The notes under the pieces were generated by a model. That model ran no database searches and was not told the DNA's origin. It was given only the letters and a program-made list of their open reading frames with translations. Of a DNA stretch of 55,554 nucleotides, positions 32,387 through 43,987 are shown in pieces; the stretch's first letter is position 1; each line of letters starts with the position of its first letter. The position numbers and the translations under genes are program-made. The DNA comes from Clostridiales bacterium (GTDB lineage Bacteria > Bacillota > Clostridia > Christensenellales > Aristaeellaceae): NCBI GenBank assembly GCA_016930575.1, contig JAFGGL010000026.1, forward strand, positions 1 to 55,554. Direction: 5' to 3'.

Positions 32387-34471
32387 CTATTCAAACGTCC
32401 TGGGGACGATGATGCAGTTGCCGAGTTTCGTTTTGGCGTTCATCAGCACTTCGGACACCGTAAAGCTGTCCCCGGCCTTGTCGGGGCGCACGTTCACGCT
32501 TCTTTGCGTCGGGTCGTACGGTACGGGCGGCGCCTTCTTCTCAAGCGTTTCCAGCTCGCCCGCAAACTCCACGATGCCGATGAAATCCTTGTCCAGCGCC
32601 TGCTCGTCGCTTGCGGACAGGCTGAGCATGCTGAGCATCGCGGTGTTCTGCACGGTTTTCTTCGTCAACTGCATTATATGTTCTTCGCGCAGCGCGTCCG
32701 CGGCGTCGACGCCCAGCCTTAGTTCCGCCAGTTGCCTGGGATCCACGAAATCCGGTGCGCCGGTCATCAGGCAGCTCGCGTCCTTGGTCTTGGGAAAGGC
32801 GATCACCTCGCGAACGGAATTTGCCCCTACCAGCAGCATGCACAGCCGGTCCAGCCCGAAAGCAAAGCCCGCGTGCGGCGGCGTGCCGAAGCGAAACGCC
32901 CCCATCATGAATCCAAAACGCTCCTTCGCTTCCTCTTTGGAAAAGCCCAGCGCATCAAAGACCAGGGCCTGGATATCATGTCTGTGGATGCGCACGCTGC
33001 CGCTGCCAAGCTCCACGCCGTTTAAAACCACGTCGTATGCCTGGGAACGTACCTGCGCCTTGGTGGCGTCGTCCGCCATCAATTCGACGTCTTCCAAAAA
33101 CGGCATCGTGAACGGATGATGCATGGCCGCGAAGCGTTTTTCGTCCTTTTTATACTCGAACATCGGAAAATCCGTGACCAGCGCGAACTGGAACGCGTGT
33201 TTGTCGATCAAGTCCATCAGTTCGGCGCAGCGTACACGCAGCGCGGAGAGCGTCTTGCGTACTATGTCCGGCTCGTCCGCGCAGAACAGCAGGAAATCGC
33301 CGGGTTTCAGATCCGTCGCCTGTTCCAGCCGCTTCCACACGTCCTCCGTAAAATACTTGGGAAGGATGGAGTTGATCTCGCCGTCCTCCTTGTACAGCAC
33401 CCAGGCCATGCCTTTGGCACCGTTGGAGATGGCAAACTTCGTCAATTGTTCGATCGTCGTGCGCGTAAACACCCTGCCCGCGCCCTTGACGTTGACCGCG
33501 CGTACGATTCCCCCGTTTTTCAGCGCCGTATTGAATACCGTGAACGTAGATTGTGCGGCGATCTCCGAAACGTCGACGATCGGCAGGCCGAAGCGGAGAT
33601 CCGGCTTGTCGTTGCCGTACACGTCCATGGCCTCCGTCCAGGTCAGGCGTTTGAAAGGCAGCTCCAGTTTTCTTTCCGTTGCGCGTTCATATAGCCTTGT
33701 AAACAAGGATTCCAGATAATCCAGCATATCCTCCTGATGGACGAAGCTGCGCTCGAAATCCACCTGCGTGAACTCCGGCTGACGGTCCGCGCGCAGGTCC
33801 TCGTCGCGGAAGCACCGGGCGATCTGGTAATATTTGTCGATTCCCGACACCATCAACAATTGCTTGTATATCTGCGGGCTTTGCGGCAGCGCGTAGAACG
33901 TGCCCGGATGGATGCGGCTTGGCACCAGATAGTCGCGCGCGCCTTCGGGCGTGGATTTGCACAGGATGGGCGTATCCACGTTCAGGAATCCGTCTTCCGC
34001 CAGGATGCCTTCCGCTTCTCTTTGCAGCTTTGCGCGGAATTGCAGATTGCCGAGCATATGCGGCCTGCGCAGGTCGAGATAGCGGTATTTGAGCCGCAGT
34101 TCCTCACGCACGGTTTCCGAATCTTCGATTGGAAACGGCAGCGTATCGGCTTCGGAGAGGATCGTAAGGCGTTCCGCCGCAAGCTCCACCTCGCCGGTCG
34201 GGAGCATCGGATTGTAGGTTTCCTCGTTGCGGTGGCGGATGACGCCCGCGATCTGCACCACGGTTTGGTTGTGCAGCCGTTCGGCAAGCGCGAAACTTTC
34301 CATATCGACGACGGATTTATCAAGCACCGTCTGCAGCGTGCCCTCGCGGTCGTGCACGTCCACGAAGATGACGCCGCCCATGTCGCGCCGCGTCTGCACC
34401 CAGCCGCACACGGTCGCCTGCCGGCCGATATGCTCTTTACGGAAATTCCCGCAATACCCGGTCCTGTACAT
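32387..34471 (-). CDS. aspS-gatC: Aspartyl-tRNA synthetase 2 fused to amidotransferase subunit GatC
   Basis: 694 residues. Residues 1 to about 595 are a complete bacterial AspRS (OB-fold with GWVQTRRDMGGVIF, class II core, GAD insert, the usual end REVIAFPKTKD and MTGAPDFVDPRQLAELRL). Residues 600-694 are a full 95-residue GatC: LTKKTVQNTAMLSMLSLS start, a helix-loop middle, a VRPDK segment and the typical end with a VPRTFE tail. The GatC part begins with an in-frame Met (codon 32672-32674), as expected if a stop between adjacent genes was lost. ATG 34471 is used because AGGAGGGG sits just upstream. It likely makes Asp-tRNA-Asn and hands it directly to GatA/GatB (inference). Controlled by the T-box upstream. 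Confidence 0.92.
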   Translation of the reverse strand: MYRTGYCGNFRKEHIGRQATVCGWVQTRRDMGGVIFVDVHDREGTLQTVLDKSVVDMESFALAERLHNQTVVQIAGVIRHRNEETYNPMLPTGEVELAAERLTILSEADTLPFPIEDSETVREELRLKYRYLDLRRPHMLGNLQFRAKLQREAEGILAEDGFLNVDTPILCKSTPEGARDYLVPSRIHPGTFYALPQSPQIYKQLLMVSGIDKYYQIARCFRDEDLRADRQPEFTQVDFERSFVHQEDMLDYLESLFTRLYERATERKLELPFKRLTWTEAMDVYGNDKPDLRFGLPIVDVSEIAAQSTFTVFNTALKNGGIVRAVNVKGAGRVFTRTTIEQLTKFAISNGAKGMAWVLYKEDGEINSILPKYFTEDVWKRLEQATDLKPGDFLLFCADEPDIVRKTLSALRVRCAELMDLIDKHAFQFALVTDFPMFEYKKDEKRFAAMHHPFTMPFLEDVELMADDATKAQVRSQAYDVVLNGVELGSGSVRIHRHDIQALVFDALGFSKEEAKERFGFMMGAFRFGTPPHAGFAFGLDRLCMLLVGANSVREVIAFPKTKDASCLMTGAPDFVDPRQLAELRLGVDAADALREEHIMQLTKKTVQNTAMLSMLSLSASDEQALDKDFIGIVEFAGELETLEKKAPPVPYDPTQRSVNVRPDKAGDSFTVSEVLMNAKTKLGNCIIVPRTFE

Positions 34472-34500
34472 GCGGTTCCCCTCCTTCGGTTTCAAGGAAT

Positions 34501-34537
34501 ATAAAAATCTTCCATCCCATTGTCTGGGACGGAAGAT
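34501..34537 (-). terminator. T-box-regulated intrinsic terminator
   Basis: Minus strand ATCTTCCGTCCCA / TGGGATGGAAGAT, a 13-bp stem with one G-U pair and a 5-base loop, then TTTTTAT. It follows the T-box core directly and is the OFF structure of the switch. Confidence 0.9.
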
Positions 34538-34765
34538 GAATTCTCTTCCGCGGTACCACCCGCGTTGGCCTTTTGGCCCTCTCTTTGACGGAAACTTGCA
34601 TTCCCCTCCGCTGTATCGGGCGTACCCGTCCGCGTCTACTGTGCCTTTCGGCGGTTCAAGCGGATGCTCGGGGGCGTTCTTCGCTTCAGGGTGTCTGCCG
34701 CACTCGCAGCAACGGCGGCTCTCTTTGAGACACGGTCCGAAGGTACTCTTCCCTTCATTGCCTTG
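34501..34765 (-). promoter_or_regulatory. T-box riboswitch, Asn-type specifier
   Basis: Minus-strand leader of aspS2::gatC. Seen in order: AGAGTA of the specifier-loop 5' side, helix CTTCGG/CTGAAG, the AGAGAG and apical-loop motifs of stem I, the 3' specifier side CGAAG-AAC-G, and the T-box core with GGGTGGTACCGCGG (complement of 34548-34564). Lining this up with the B. subtilis glyQS leader from memory (CGAAA-GGC-A) puts AAC (complement of 34676-34678), an asparagine codon, in the specifier position. The bulge reads TGGT, which pairs best with an A discriminator base and would need a G-U pair with G73. Uncharged tRNA-Asn should favour antitermination. Confidence 0.85.
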
Positions 34766-34770
34766 CGGGC

Positions 34771-34800
34771 ATTATAAACCACTTCAATTCACTCTGTCAA
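34771..34800 (-). promoter_or_regulatory. promoter of the T-box aspS::gatC-gatA-gatB operon
   Basis: Minus strand: TTGACA (complement of 34795-34800), 18-bp spacer, TATAAT (complement of 34771-34776). Both boxes are consensus; predicted start near 34764. Confidence 0.85.
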
Positions 34801-34825
34801 GCTAAAGCGCGAAATTTCCCGCAAA

Positions 34826-34857
34826 GAAACCCCCGCACACCAAGGCGCGGGGGTTTC
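34826..34857 (-). terminator. terminator of nifJ/por
   Basis: Perfect 11-bp stem GAAACCCCCGC / GCGGGGGTTTC followed on the minus strand by TTTGC. It sits 20 bases after the PFOR stop and just upstream of the T-box promoter. Confidence 0.85.
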
Positions 34858-34876
34858 GTATCTAGCAGCAGTTGAA

Positions 34877-38416
<3,540 letters not shown>

Positions 38417-38477
38417 TTATTGAAAACCATTCGCCATGCCTTTGGCAATGACAAACGGGAATTTCCAACAACAATAC

Positions 38478-38506
38478 ATTATAGAAAATTGATAAGTTAT
38501 TGTCAA
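38478..38506 (-). promoter_or_regulatory. consensus promoter of nifJ
   Basis: Minus strand: perfect TTGACA (complement of 38501-38506), 17-bp spacer, perfect TATAAT (complement of 38478-38483), about 85 bp before the start codon. Confidence 0.85.
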
Positions 38507-38593
38507 CCAAATCGACTGTCCGGGAAGCGCATTTCCTGCATTCCATACGTTCTTTTCAGGCCTGGCGGCATTCCGCGATTCCCAACATAGTAA

Positions 38594-38613
38594 CTCCGCC
38601 GTTTCCGGCGGAG
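38594..38613 (-). terminator. hairpin after the GH4 gene
   Basis: Minus strand CTCCGCCG-GAAA-CGGCGGAG: an 8-bp stem capped by a GNRA tetraloop, followed by TTACTAT. Weak T-tract; probably the end of the ppk-to-GH4 transcript. Confidence 0.6.
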
Positions 38614-38626
38614 CAGAATACTTCGT

Positions 38627-40036
38627 TCATGTAAGCAATAAATCCAAATTCCATCCCTGCAAATACGCCTTGGTGTTTTCAAGCATCGTATTATATAGCG
38701 CCTTGCCGTCGTTAAGCGTTACGCCGCACATCAGCGCGTCGCCCATGAACGCCCTGAACGTAAGCGATGCGTTTTTGTGTTTGACCGCGTCCAGAATATC
38801 GCCCTGCGCCAGCGCGGCGGGCAGCGTAAGCGCATACGCCGTGCCGCTCATCGCGCCGCTCATGACGGGCGTAACGGCGTGATCGGAAAAAACCGCGTTG
38901 GTTTCCACCACCGCGCCCATCGGCAGATTGGGTATCTGCCCGATGTTTGGCAGGTTGACGTTTGACACCAGGTCTTTAATCCCGCAGAACGCCTTGATCA
39001 TCAGTACGCCCTCTTCGCCGGTCGGCTTAAGCTCAAACTTTTCCTCTCCCGTATACAGGCGCTGTGATTTCTCAAGCAAATTCCTCTTATTATCCTTGCG
39101 CCAGGATACGGGCGTAAGCGTGAAACCGTAGCTTGCCACCGTCTCGGGCGACGCAAGGTAGCGCGGCGCGGGGTTAAACTCCGCCAGATGCCGGTCGCCG
39201 GCTGCGGCGATCTGCCCCGTACGGCGGAAGAGATCGAACTTCACTCTCTGCTCGCTGTTGAAAAAGCGGTTCATCCAGTTGTCGTCGTTATCTTTGGTAT
39301 AGCCTTTTTTATAGTATTTGTCCACGAACCGGCGGTATACGGGGTAAAGGTCGATGCCCCGGTAGCTAGCCACAGTTATGAAAGTAAAATGGTTTACGCC
39401 CTGTACGGTGGTATGTATTTCCTGTCTGGAAACGTTTTCAATTCCCCTGAATTCCGCAAGCGCCTTGCATAGGAGCGTCTGCGTGTGGAACACCTCGTGG
39501 CAGCAGCCGACCGCCTTGACGCCGGGGAAGGTATCGTAGAGCACCCGCACACACAGCGCCATGGGATTGGTGTAATTGATCACAAACGCGTCTGGGCAGC
39601 AGGCTTTGATGTCGCCTGCGATGACCTGGAACATCGGCCCGGTTCTTAAGGCCCGCAACAGGCCGCCGGGGCCCGTGGTATCGCCCACCGGCTGATATAC
39701 GCCGTATTTCTCGGGCGCGTGCACGTCCGATTCCATCTCGTCAAACGTCGCTGGAAGAATGGATATCACCACGATATCCGCGCCTTCAAGCGCCGCTTTG
39801 CGCGTTTTGCAGGAGATATATTCCCAATCGCCCTTTACGTCGTCCCGCCCGCGCAGGCGATTGCCGATCACCTCGTTTATATCCGCCGCTTCCTGGTCGA
39901 TATCGAACAGATATACCTTGCCGGACAGGCTTTCTTCCATCGCCAGATCGCTCATCAGCCCCCAGGCCCAGCCTCTGGATCCGCCGCCGATATATGCGAT
40001 CTTGAGTTCTTTTGCACACCCGTTTTCGATTCTCAT
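38627..40036 (-). CDS. Family 4 glycoside hydrolase (alpha-glucosidase/galactosidase-like)
   Basis: Cytoplasmic GH4 enzyme, 469 residues; the family works by NAD+-dependent oxidation at C3 and needs a divalent metal. Seen: Rossmann motif IAYIGGGSRGWAWG, the acidic LFDID, the NYTNPM block, the metal-binding Cys-His in GCCHEVFH, and GVNHFTF. Specificity (alpha-glucoside, alpha-galactoside or uronide) cannot be set by eye. I prefer ATG 40036, six bases after AGGAGG, over the ATG at 40042 that abuts it. It follows a glycoside hydrolase pseudogene by 15 bp at the tail of the ppk transcript. Confidence 0.88.
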   Translation of the reverse strand: MRIENGCAKELKIAYIGGGSRGWAWGLMSDLAMEESLSGKVYLFDIDQEAADINEVIGNRLRGRDDVKGDWEYISCKTRKAALEGADIVVISILPATFDEMESDVHAPEKYGVYQPVGDTTGPGGLLRALRTGPMFQVIAGDIKACCPDAFVINYTNPMALCVRVLYDTFPGVKAVGCCHEVFHTQTLLCKALAEFRGIENVSRQEIHTTVQGVNHFTFITVASYRGIDLYPVYRRFVDKYYKKGYTKDNDDNWMNRFFNSEQRVKFDLFRRTGQIAAAGDRHLAEFNPAPRYLASPETVASYGFTLTPVSWRKDNKRNLLEKSQRLYTGEEKFELKPTGEEGVLMIKAFCGIKDLVSNVNLPNIGQIPNLPMGAVVETNAVFSDHAVTPVMSGAMSGTAYALTLPAALAQGDILDAVKHKNASLTFRAFMGDALMCGVTLNDGKALYNTMLENTKAYLQGWNLDLLLT

Positions 40037-40051
40037 GTTCATCCTCCTGTA

Positions 40052-41437
40052 TTATGCGATCGGGAATTCCTTGATAATGTTGCCTTTCAGGTCTGTGATG
40101 ACGCGGGCGCCGACGTTGCCTGAGAGCACGACCTTGCCGTTGATCATGGCTTCGGTTCTTCCGCCGGAGCAGCGAAGTAGGTAAGCATTTTCAGCCCAAG
40201 TCTGGATATATTCCGTGTCCGCGCCGCCTGCGGCGCTCCACCAAAGCTCGCTCCCTTCCATATGAATGCCGTACATGCGGGAAACGTATTCCAGCACCGA
40301 AAGCATGACGGGGCCGTACCCGTCCACATCGCCCTGCCGCTTCCCCGTATGGGGATCGAATTGCTGGGGAAATATGCAGTCTTCCTGTAATGCCGTAAAC
40401 AGCTTTCGTCCAAGCTGCGTCACCAGAGGATAATACCCGTAATTCTCCAGCGCGCGGATCGCACGCTGGTAGGTCAGCCCCTGCGGCTGGCCGCTCCAGC
40501 TGTTGTCGGACGCGTCGTCGTAAAGCGGATCGTTGATCGCGACCGACGGCAGCGGGAACGGCGTCCAGAACTCGTCGGGATTAAGCAGGTGCTCTTTCAC
40601 AAACCGGTCCGCCATATCCTGCGTGAACGAACCCCAGTACATGCAGCGTAAATTGTTATGAAGCAACGTATTCATGCGTTTCCCGTGTTTGTCGCGGTCG
40701 AAGCACGCGCCGCGTTCTTCGCTCCACAGGTAGGCCCGTATCCTGTCCGATGCTTGTCTGGCAAGTCCACGCCATCGCCTGGCGTTTCCGTCGCCGAGTA
40801 TTCCGGATATCCTGCACAGCGTATCCCGCGCGGAGTAGGAAAAGCTCATGAAGTCCATGGAATTGATCGGAACGACTTAGTATCCCTTCGGCGGCGCGGC
40901 GTCTTCCCACCAGCAGGGCGCGTCGCCGTAGCGCCTGGCGTTGTCCTCCCCCGTATCGTATACGCACCAGGATTCCAGGCATCCGTCGCCGTCGGAATCG
41001 CGCTCACGCCAGAGCCAGGCGTCAAAACGCTTGAGCACGCCGTACAGCAGACGCAGATATTGCGCGTCCTGCCCGATCCAGAAATACATGTTCAGGGCCG
41101 GCGCGGGAAAGCAAAAGCCCTGCACCTTGTTGAATTGTGGTAACAGCTTTCCATTTTCCACCGTAATGCTGCCGGGCAGCCTGCCGTCCTCGCGCTGGCA
41201 TTCCATGAATAGCAGCTGATTATTCAGCGCGGCATCCATATCCCGCTTGGCGTACATCTCCCCACCCATCGGCTGGGTCTCGAGCTAAATCTTTTCAAAG
41301 CCGCCGCCCTCAACGAGCACGCGCCGCCCCGCAAAATCCCTGATGTTATCCCTGAGTTTCCTCTCGGCAGCGTCGTAAAGCCTTTGCAGGGCTTGATCAT
41401 CCGTGTGAAACGTAACTGCCGTTTGCATTGGGTTCAT
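40052..41437 (-). pseudogene. Glycoside hydrolase pseudogene with two in-frame nonsense codons
   Basis: One frame runs from ATG 41437 to TAA 40054-40052, about 460 codons, interrupted twice: TAG at codon 51 (complement of 41285-41287) and TAA at codon 187 (complement of 40877-40879). Both sides read as one protein: EGGGFEKI-stop-LETQPMGGEMYAKRD, then PPKGY-stop-VVPINSMDFMSF. The segments resemble bacterial (alpha/alpha)6-barrel glycoside hydrolases (GH63/MGH-like; NSWSGQPQGLTYQRAIRALE), family uncertain. The first stop is where a Trp is expected (TGG to TAG), the second could come from a Tyr codon. There is no frameshift, so inactivation looks recent, or sequencing errors are possible. Its ATG overlaps the stop of the comEA-like gene (ATGA). 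Confidence 0.8.
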
Positions 41438-41835
41438 CCCCCGCTGGCCTCGGTGGTATCATCGCTTTCATCCGGGTTCACCCGCCAGGAGAAATCCAGC
41501 TGATCGTAGATCTTGTTCAGCGTCTTTTCCCCGATGCCTTTTACGTAGATGAGGTCTTCCGGAAAATCGTATGCGCCGCGCGATTCACGGTCGTCCAGCA
41601 GCGCCTGGATCTGAGAACGGTTGATGCCCTCAAGCGTGTCCAGTTCCTCGAAATCCGCGGTGTTGACGTTCACGCTGCCGCCCGGCCACTCGAACGGTTC
41701 AATACTCACGACTGGCTTGACAGACGCTTGTACGTACGTGACCGTATCGTTATCCTGCCAGTGCAGCGCGATCAGCGCGCCGCCCGCGGCCATGAGCAGC
41801 GCAAGACAACCGCCCGCCCACGCCCTGCGCGTCAT
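41434..41835 (-). CDS. ComEA-like helix-hairpin-helix protein
   Basis: 133 residues: an N-terminal hydrophobic helix (about 5-24, signal or anchor), a short linker, and a helix-hairpin-helix domain (about 53-112) with VNVNTADFEELDTLEGI and DLIYVKGIGEKTLNKIYDQL. This is the ComEA layout, a surface DNA-binding protein for transformation, but comEB/comEC are not adjacent, so competence function is not proven. Overlaps cysS and the following pseudogene by four bases each. Confidence 0.78.
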   Translation of the reverse strand: MTRRAWAGGCLALLMAAGGALIALHWQDNDTVTYVQASVKPVVSIEPFEWPGGSVNVNTADFEELDTLEGINRSQIQALLDDRESRGAYDFPEDLIYVKGIGEKTLNKIYDQLDFSWRVNPDESDDTTEASGG

Positions 41836-43229
41836 ACGCGCTTTCGCACCTTCTGGCCTGCCGCGGTATCCTCCAGGATGTATCCGGCGGCTTGTATGGC
41901 GTCGCGCAATTCGTCGGAGCGTTTCCAGTTCTTCTCCTTACGGGCGGCGTCGCGTTCTTTGATCATTTCGCTGATCTCAGACGCGATATCGTCCGCCTTT
42001 TTCATCAGCAGGCCGAGGATGTCCGTCATGTGCAGTATCGCCTGTTCCGCTTTGTCAAGCGCTTTCATGCTTATGCCGGACGGCTGCAGCTTGAAGATCT
42101 CACGCACCAGCTCAAACAGCGCGCCGATGGCGTCGGCCGTGTTCAGATCGTCGGACATCGCGGCGTCGAATTTCCTGAGCGCCTTATCCGCTTCCCGCAT
42201 CAGCTGCGTCTCGGCGGTGTTGGGTTCTCTGCCCTCCGCGGACCGCTTCAGGAATATGAGCTGGTCCCGTGCGCTGTACAAGCGCTCCAATGCGCTGGCA
42301 GCCTGCTCGATCATCTCGCGGCTGAAATTGACCGGGCTGCGGTAATGCGCCGACAGCATAAACATACGAACGTTTTCCAGGTCGAATTCCTCCGAAATCT
42401 CGCGCACGGTGAAGAAATTACCCTCGGATTTGCTCATCTTCTCGTTGTCGATGCTGATAAACCCGTTGTGCATCCAGTAACGCACATAAGGCTGCCCCGT
42501 CGCTCCTTCGCTCTGTGCGATCTCGTTTTCATGGTGCGGGAACAAAAGATCCTTGCCGCCACCGTGGATATCGAACGTTTCGCCCAGATACTCCATGCTC
42601 ATCGCCGAGCACTCGATATGCCAGCCCGGACGCCCTCTGCCCCACGGGCTGTCCCACGCCGGTTCGCCGGGTTTCTGCGCTTTCCATAGCGCGAAATCCA
42701 GCGGGTCTTCCTTCTGCTCGTTCACATCCACGCGCGCGCCGCTTTCCAGATCCTCCGGCTTCTGCCCGCAGAGGCTGCCGTAGCGCGGAAACGCATGCAC
42801 GCGGTAGTAAACGCTACCGTCCTGCTCATAGGCCAGCCCTTTGCCGATCAGCTTTTTAATCAGTTCGATGATCTGCGGTATATGTTCGGTCGCGCGCGGC
42901 TGCACCGTTGCGGCGCGGACACCCAGCCCTTCCGCGTCGGTGTAATACTCCCCGATGAAGCGTTCTGCCAATTTCTTCACCGTGACGCCTTCCTCGTTGG
43001 CGCGAGCGATCATCTTGTCGTCGATATCGGTGAAGTTCTGCACGAACGTCACTTCGTATCCGATGGATTCCAGATACCGCCGCAGCACGTCGAAGATGAT
43101 CAGCGGGCGCGCGTTGCCGATGTGGAAGAAATCGTACACCGTCGGGCCGCAGACGTACATGCCGACTTTCCCCTCGTGCACAGGGATGAATTCTTCCTTA
43201 TTGCGGGTTTTACTGTTATAGATTCTCAT
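41832..43229 (-). CDS. cysS: Cysteinyl-tRNA synthetase
   Basis: Class I synthetase, 465 residues. Seen: [19 protein letters not shown] with the zinc Cys and HIGH-type motif, HIECSAM and [15 protein letters not shown] (further zinc ligands), and KMSKSEGN. Overlaps the upstream cysE by 14 bases and the downstream comEA-like gene by four, so all are translated from one message. cysE-cysS is a common pairing linking Cys synthesis to its use. Confidence 0.97.
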   Translation of the reverse strand: MRIYNSKTRNKEEFIPVHEGKVGMYVCGPTVYDFFHIGNARPLIIFDVLRRYLESIGYEVTFVQNFTDIDDKMIARANEEGVTVKKLAERFIGEYYTDAEGLGVRAATVQPRATEHIPQIIELIKKLIGKGLAYEQDGSVYYRVHAFPRYGSLCGQKPEDLESGARVDVNEQKEDPLDFALWKAQKPGEPAWDSPWGRGRPGWHIECSAMSMEYLGETFDIHGGGKDLLFPHHENEIAQSEGATGQPYVRYWMHNGFISIDNEKMSKSEGNFFTVREISEEFDLENVRMFMLSAHYRSPVNFSREMIEQAASALERLYSARDQLIFLKRSAEGREPNTAETQLMREADKALRKFDAAMSDDLNTADAIGALFELVREIFKLQPSGISMKALDKAEQAILHMTDILGLLMKKADDIASEISEMIKERDAARKEKNWKRSDELRDAIQAAGYILEDTAAGQKVRKRV

Positions 43230-43977
43230 GGCTTGAATCTTCCCCCGTCTGTATCGGTTCTAGCGCGTCGTCATAATTGCAGCGGCATTGGCTGATGCTT
43301 TCGATATCCTCTTCCTCGCAGCCCAGCCGTTTTGCATGCCGCACGAGACACTCTTCCAGAGAAAGCAGCCTTTTGTACAGGTTCTCCATACGGTCCTGCA
43401 TCGGGTCGGGCAGGTTGATCTGGTCCAGGTCGACGTCCGTCGCGTGGCTGGCCTTTTTCACGATTCTGCCTGGATTGCCGACCACCGTGCAGTATGCCGG
43501 CACGTCCTTAAGTACGATCGCGCCGGCGCCGATCTTGGAATGGTCGCCGATCGTAATCGGGCCGAGTACCTTGGCGCCCGCGCCGATGGTCACGCCGTTG
43601 CCGATGGTCGGGTGGCGCTTGCCGACGTCCTTGCCCGTTCCGCCGAGTGTGACGCCCTGATAGATGGTCACATCGTCGCCGATCACGGCCGTTTCACCGA
43701 TCACCACGCCGTCGCCGTGGTCGATAAACACCCTGCGACCGATGGTCGCGCCGGGGTGGATCTCTATGCTTGTCTTTTTACGCGTACGCTGGCTGATGAT
43801 CCGGGCCAGCACCGGATGTCCGTTTTGAAACAGCGCGTGCGCGCGGCGATGCCTGCGCAAAGCGGCAAGCCCGGGGTAGCATAAGCGGACTTCCATACGG
43901 CTGACGGCCGCGGGGTCCCGCAGCATCACCGCTTCCGCGTCTTCCTGTGCCAGCATCCGTCTTTCTTTCCACGTCAT
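43216..43977 (-). CDS. cysE: Serine O-acetyltransferase
   Basis: First committed step of cysteine synthesis: serine plus acetyl-CoA gives O-acetylserine. 253 residues: alpha-helical N-terminus, then a left-handed beta-helix of hexapeptide repeats with [17 protein letters not shown] and [15 protein letters not shown]. The acidic, Cys-containing C-terminus is longer than in the short EpsC-type enzymes. GAGG precedes ATG 43977, ten bases after ppk. Confidence 0.94.
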   Translation of the reverse strand: MTWKERRMLAQEDAEAVMLRDPAAVSRMEVRLCYPGLAALRRHRRAHALFQNGHPVLARIISQRTRKKTSIEIHPGATIGRRVFIDHGDGVVIGETAVIGDDVTIYQGVTLGGTGKDVGKRHPTIGNGVTIGAGAKVLGPITIGDHSKIGAGAIVLKDVPAYCTVVGNPGRIVKKASHATDVDLDQINLPDPMQDRMENLYKRLLSLEECLVRHAKRLGCEEEDIESISQCRCNYDDALEPIQTGEDSSHENL

Positions 43978-43987
43978 CGTATATTCC

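Noticed and set aside
40052-41437. Stop-codon reassignment or selenocysteine-like recoding in the glycoside hydrolase
   Set aside because: The two stops are TAG and TAA, not TGA, and both codons serve as normal stops in neighbouring genes; ordinary nonsense mutation is simpler.
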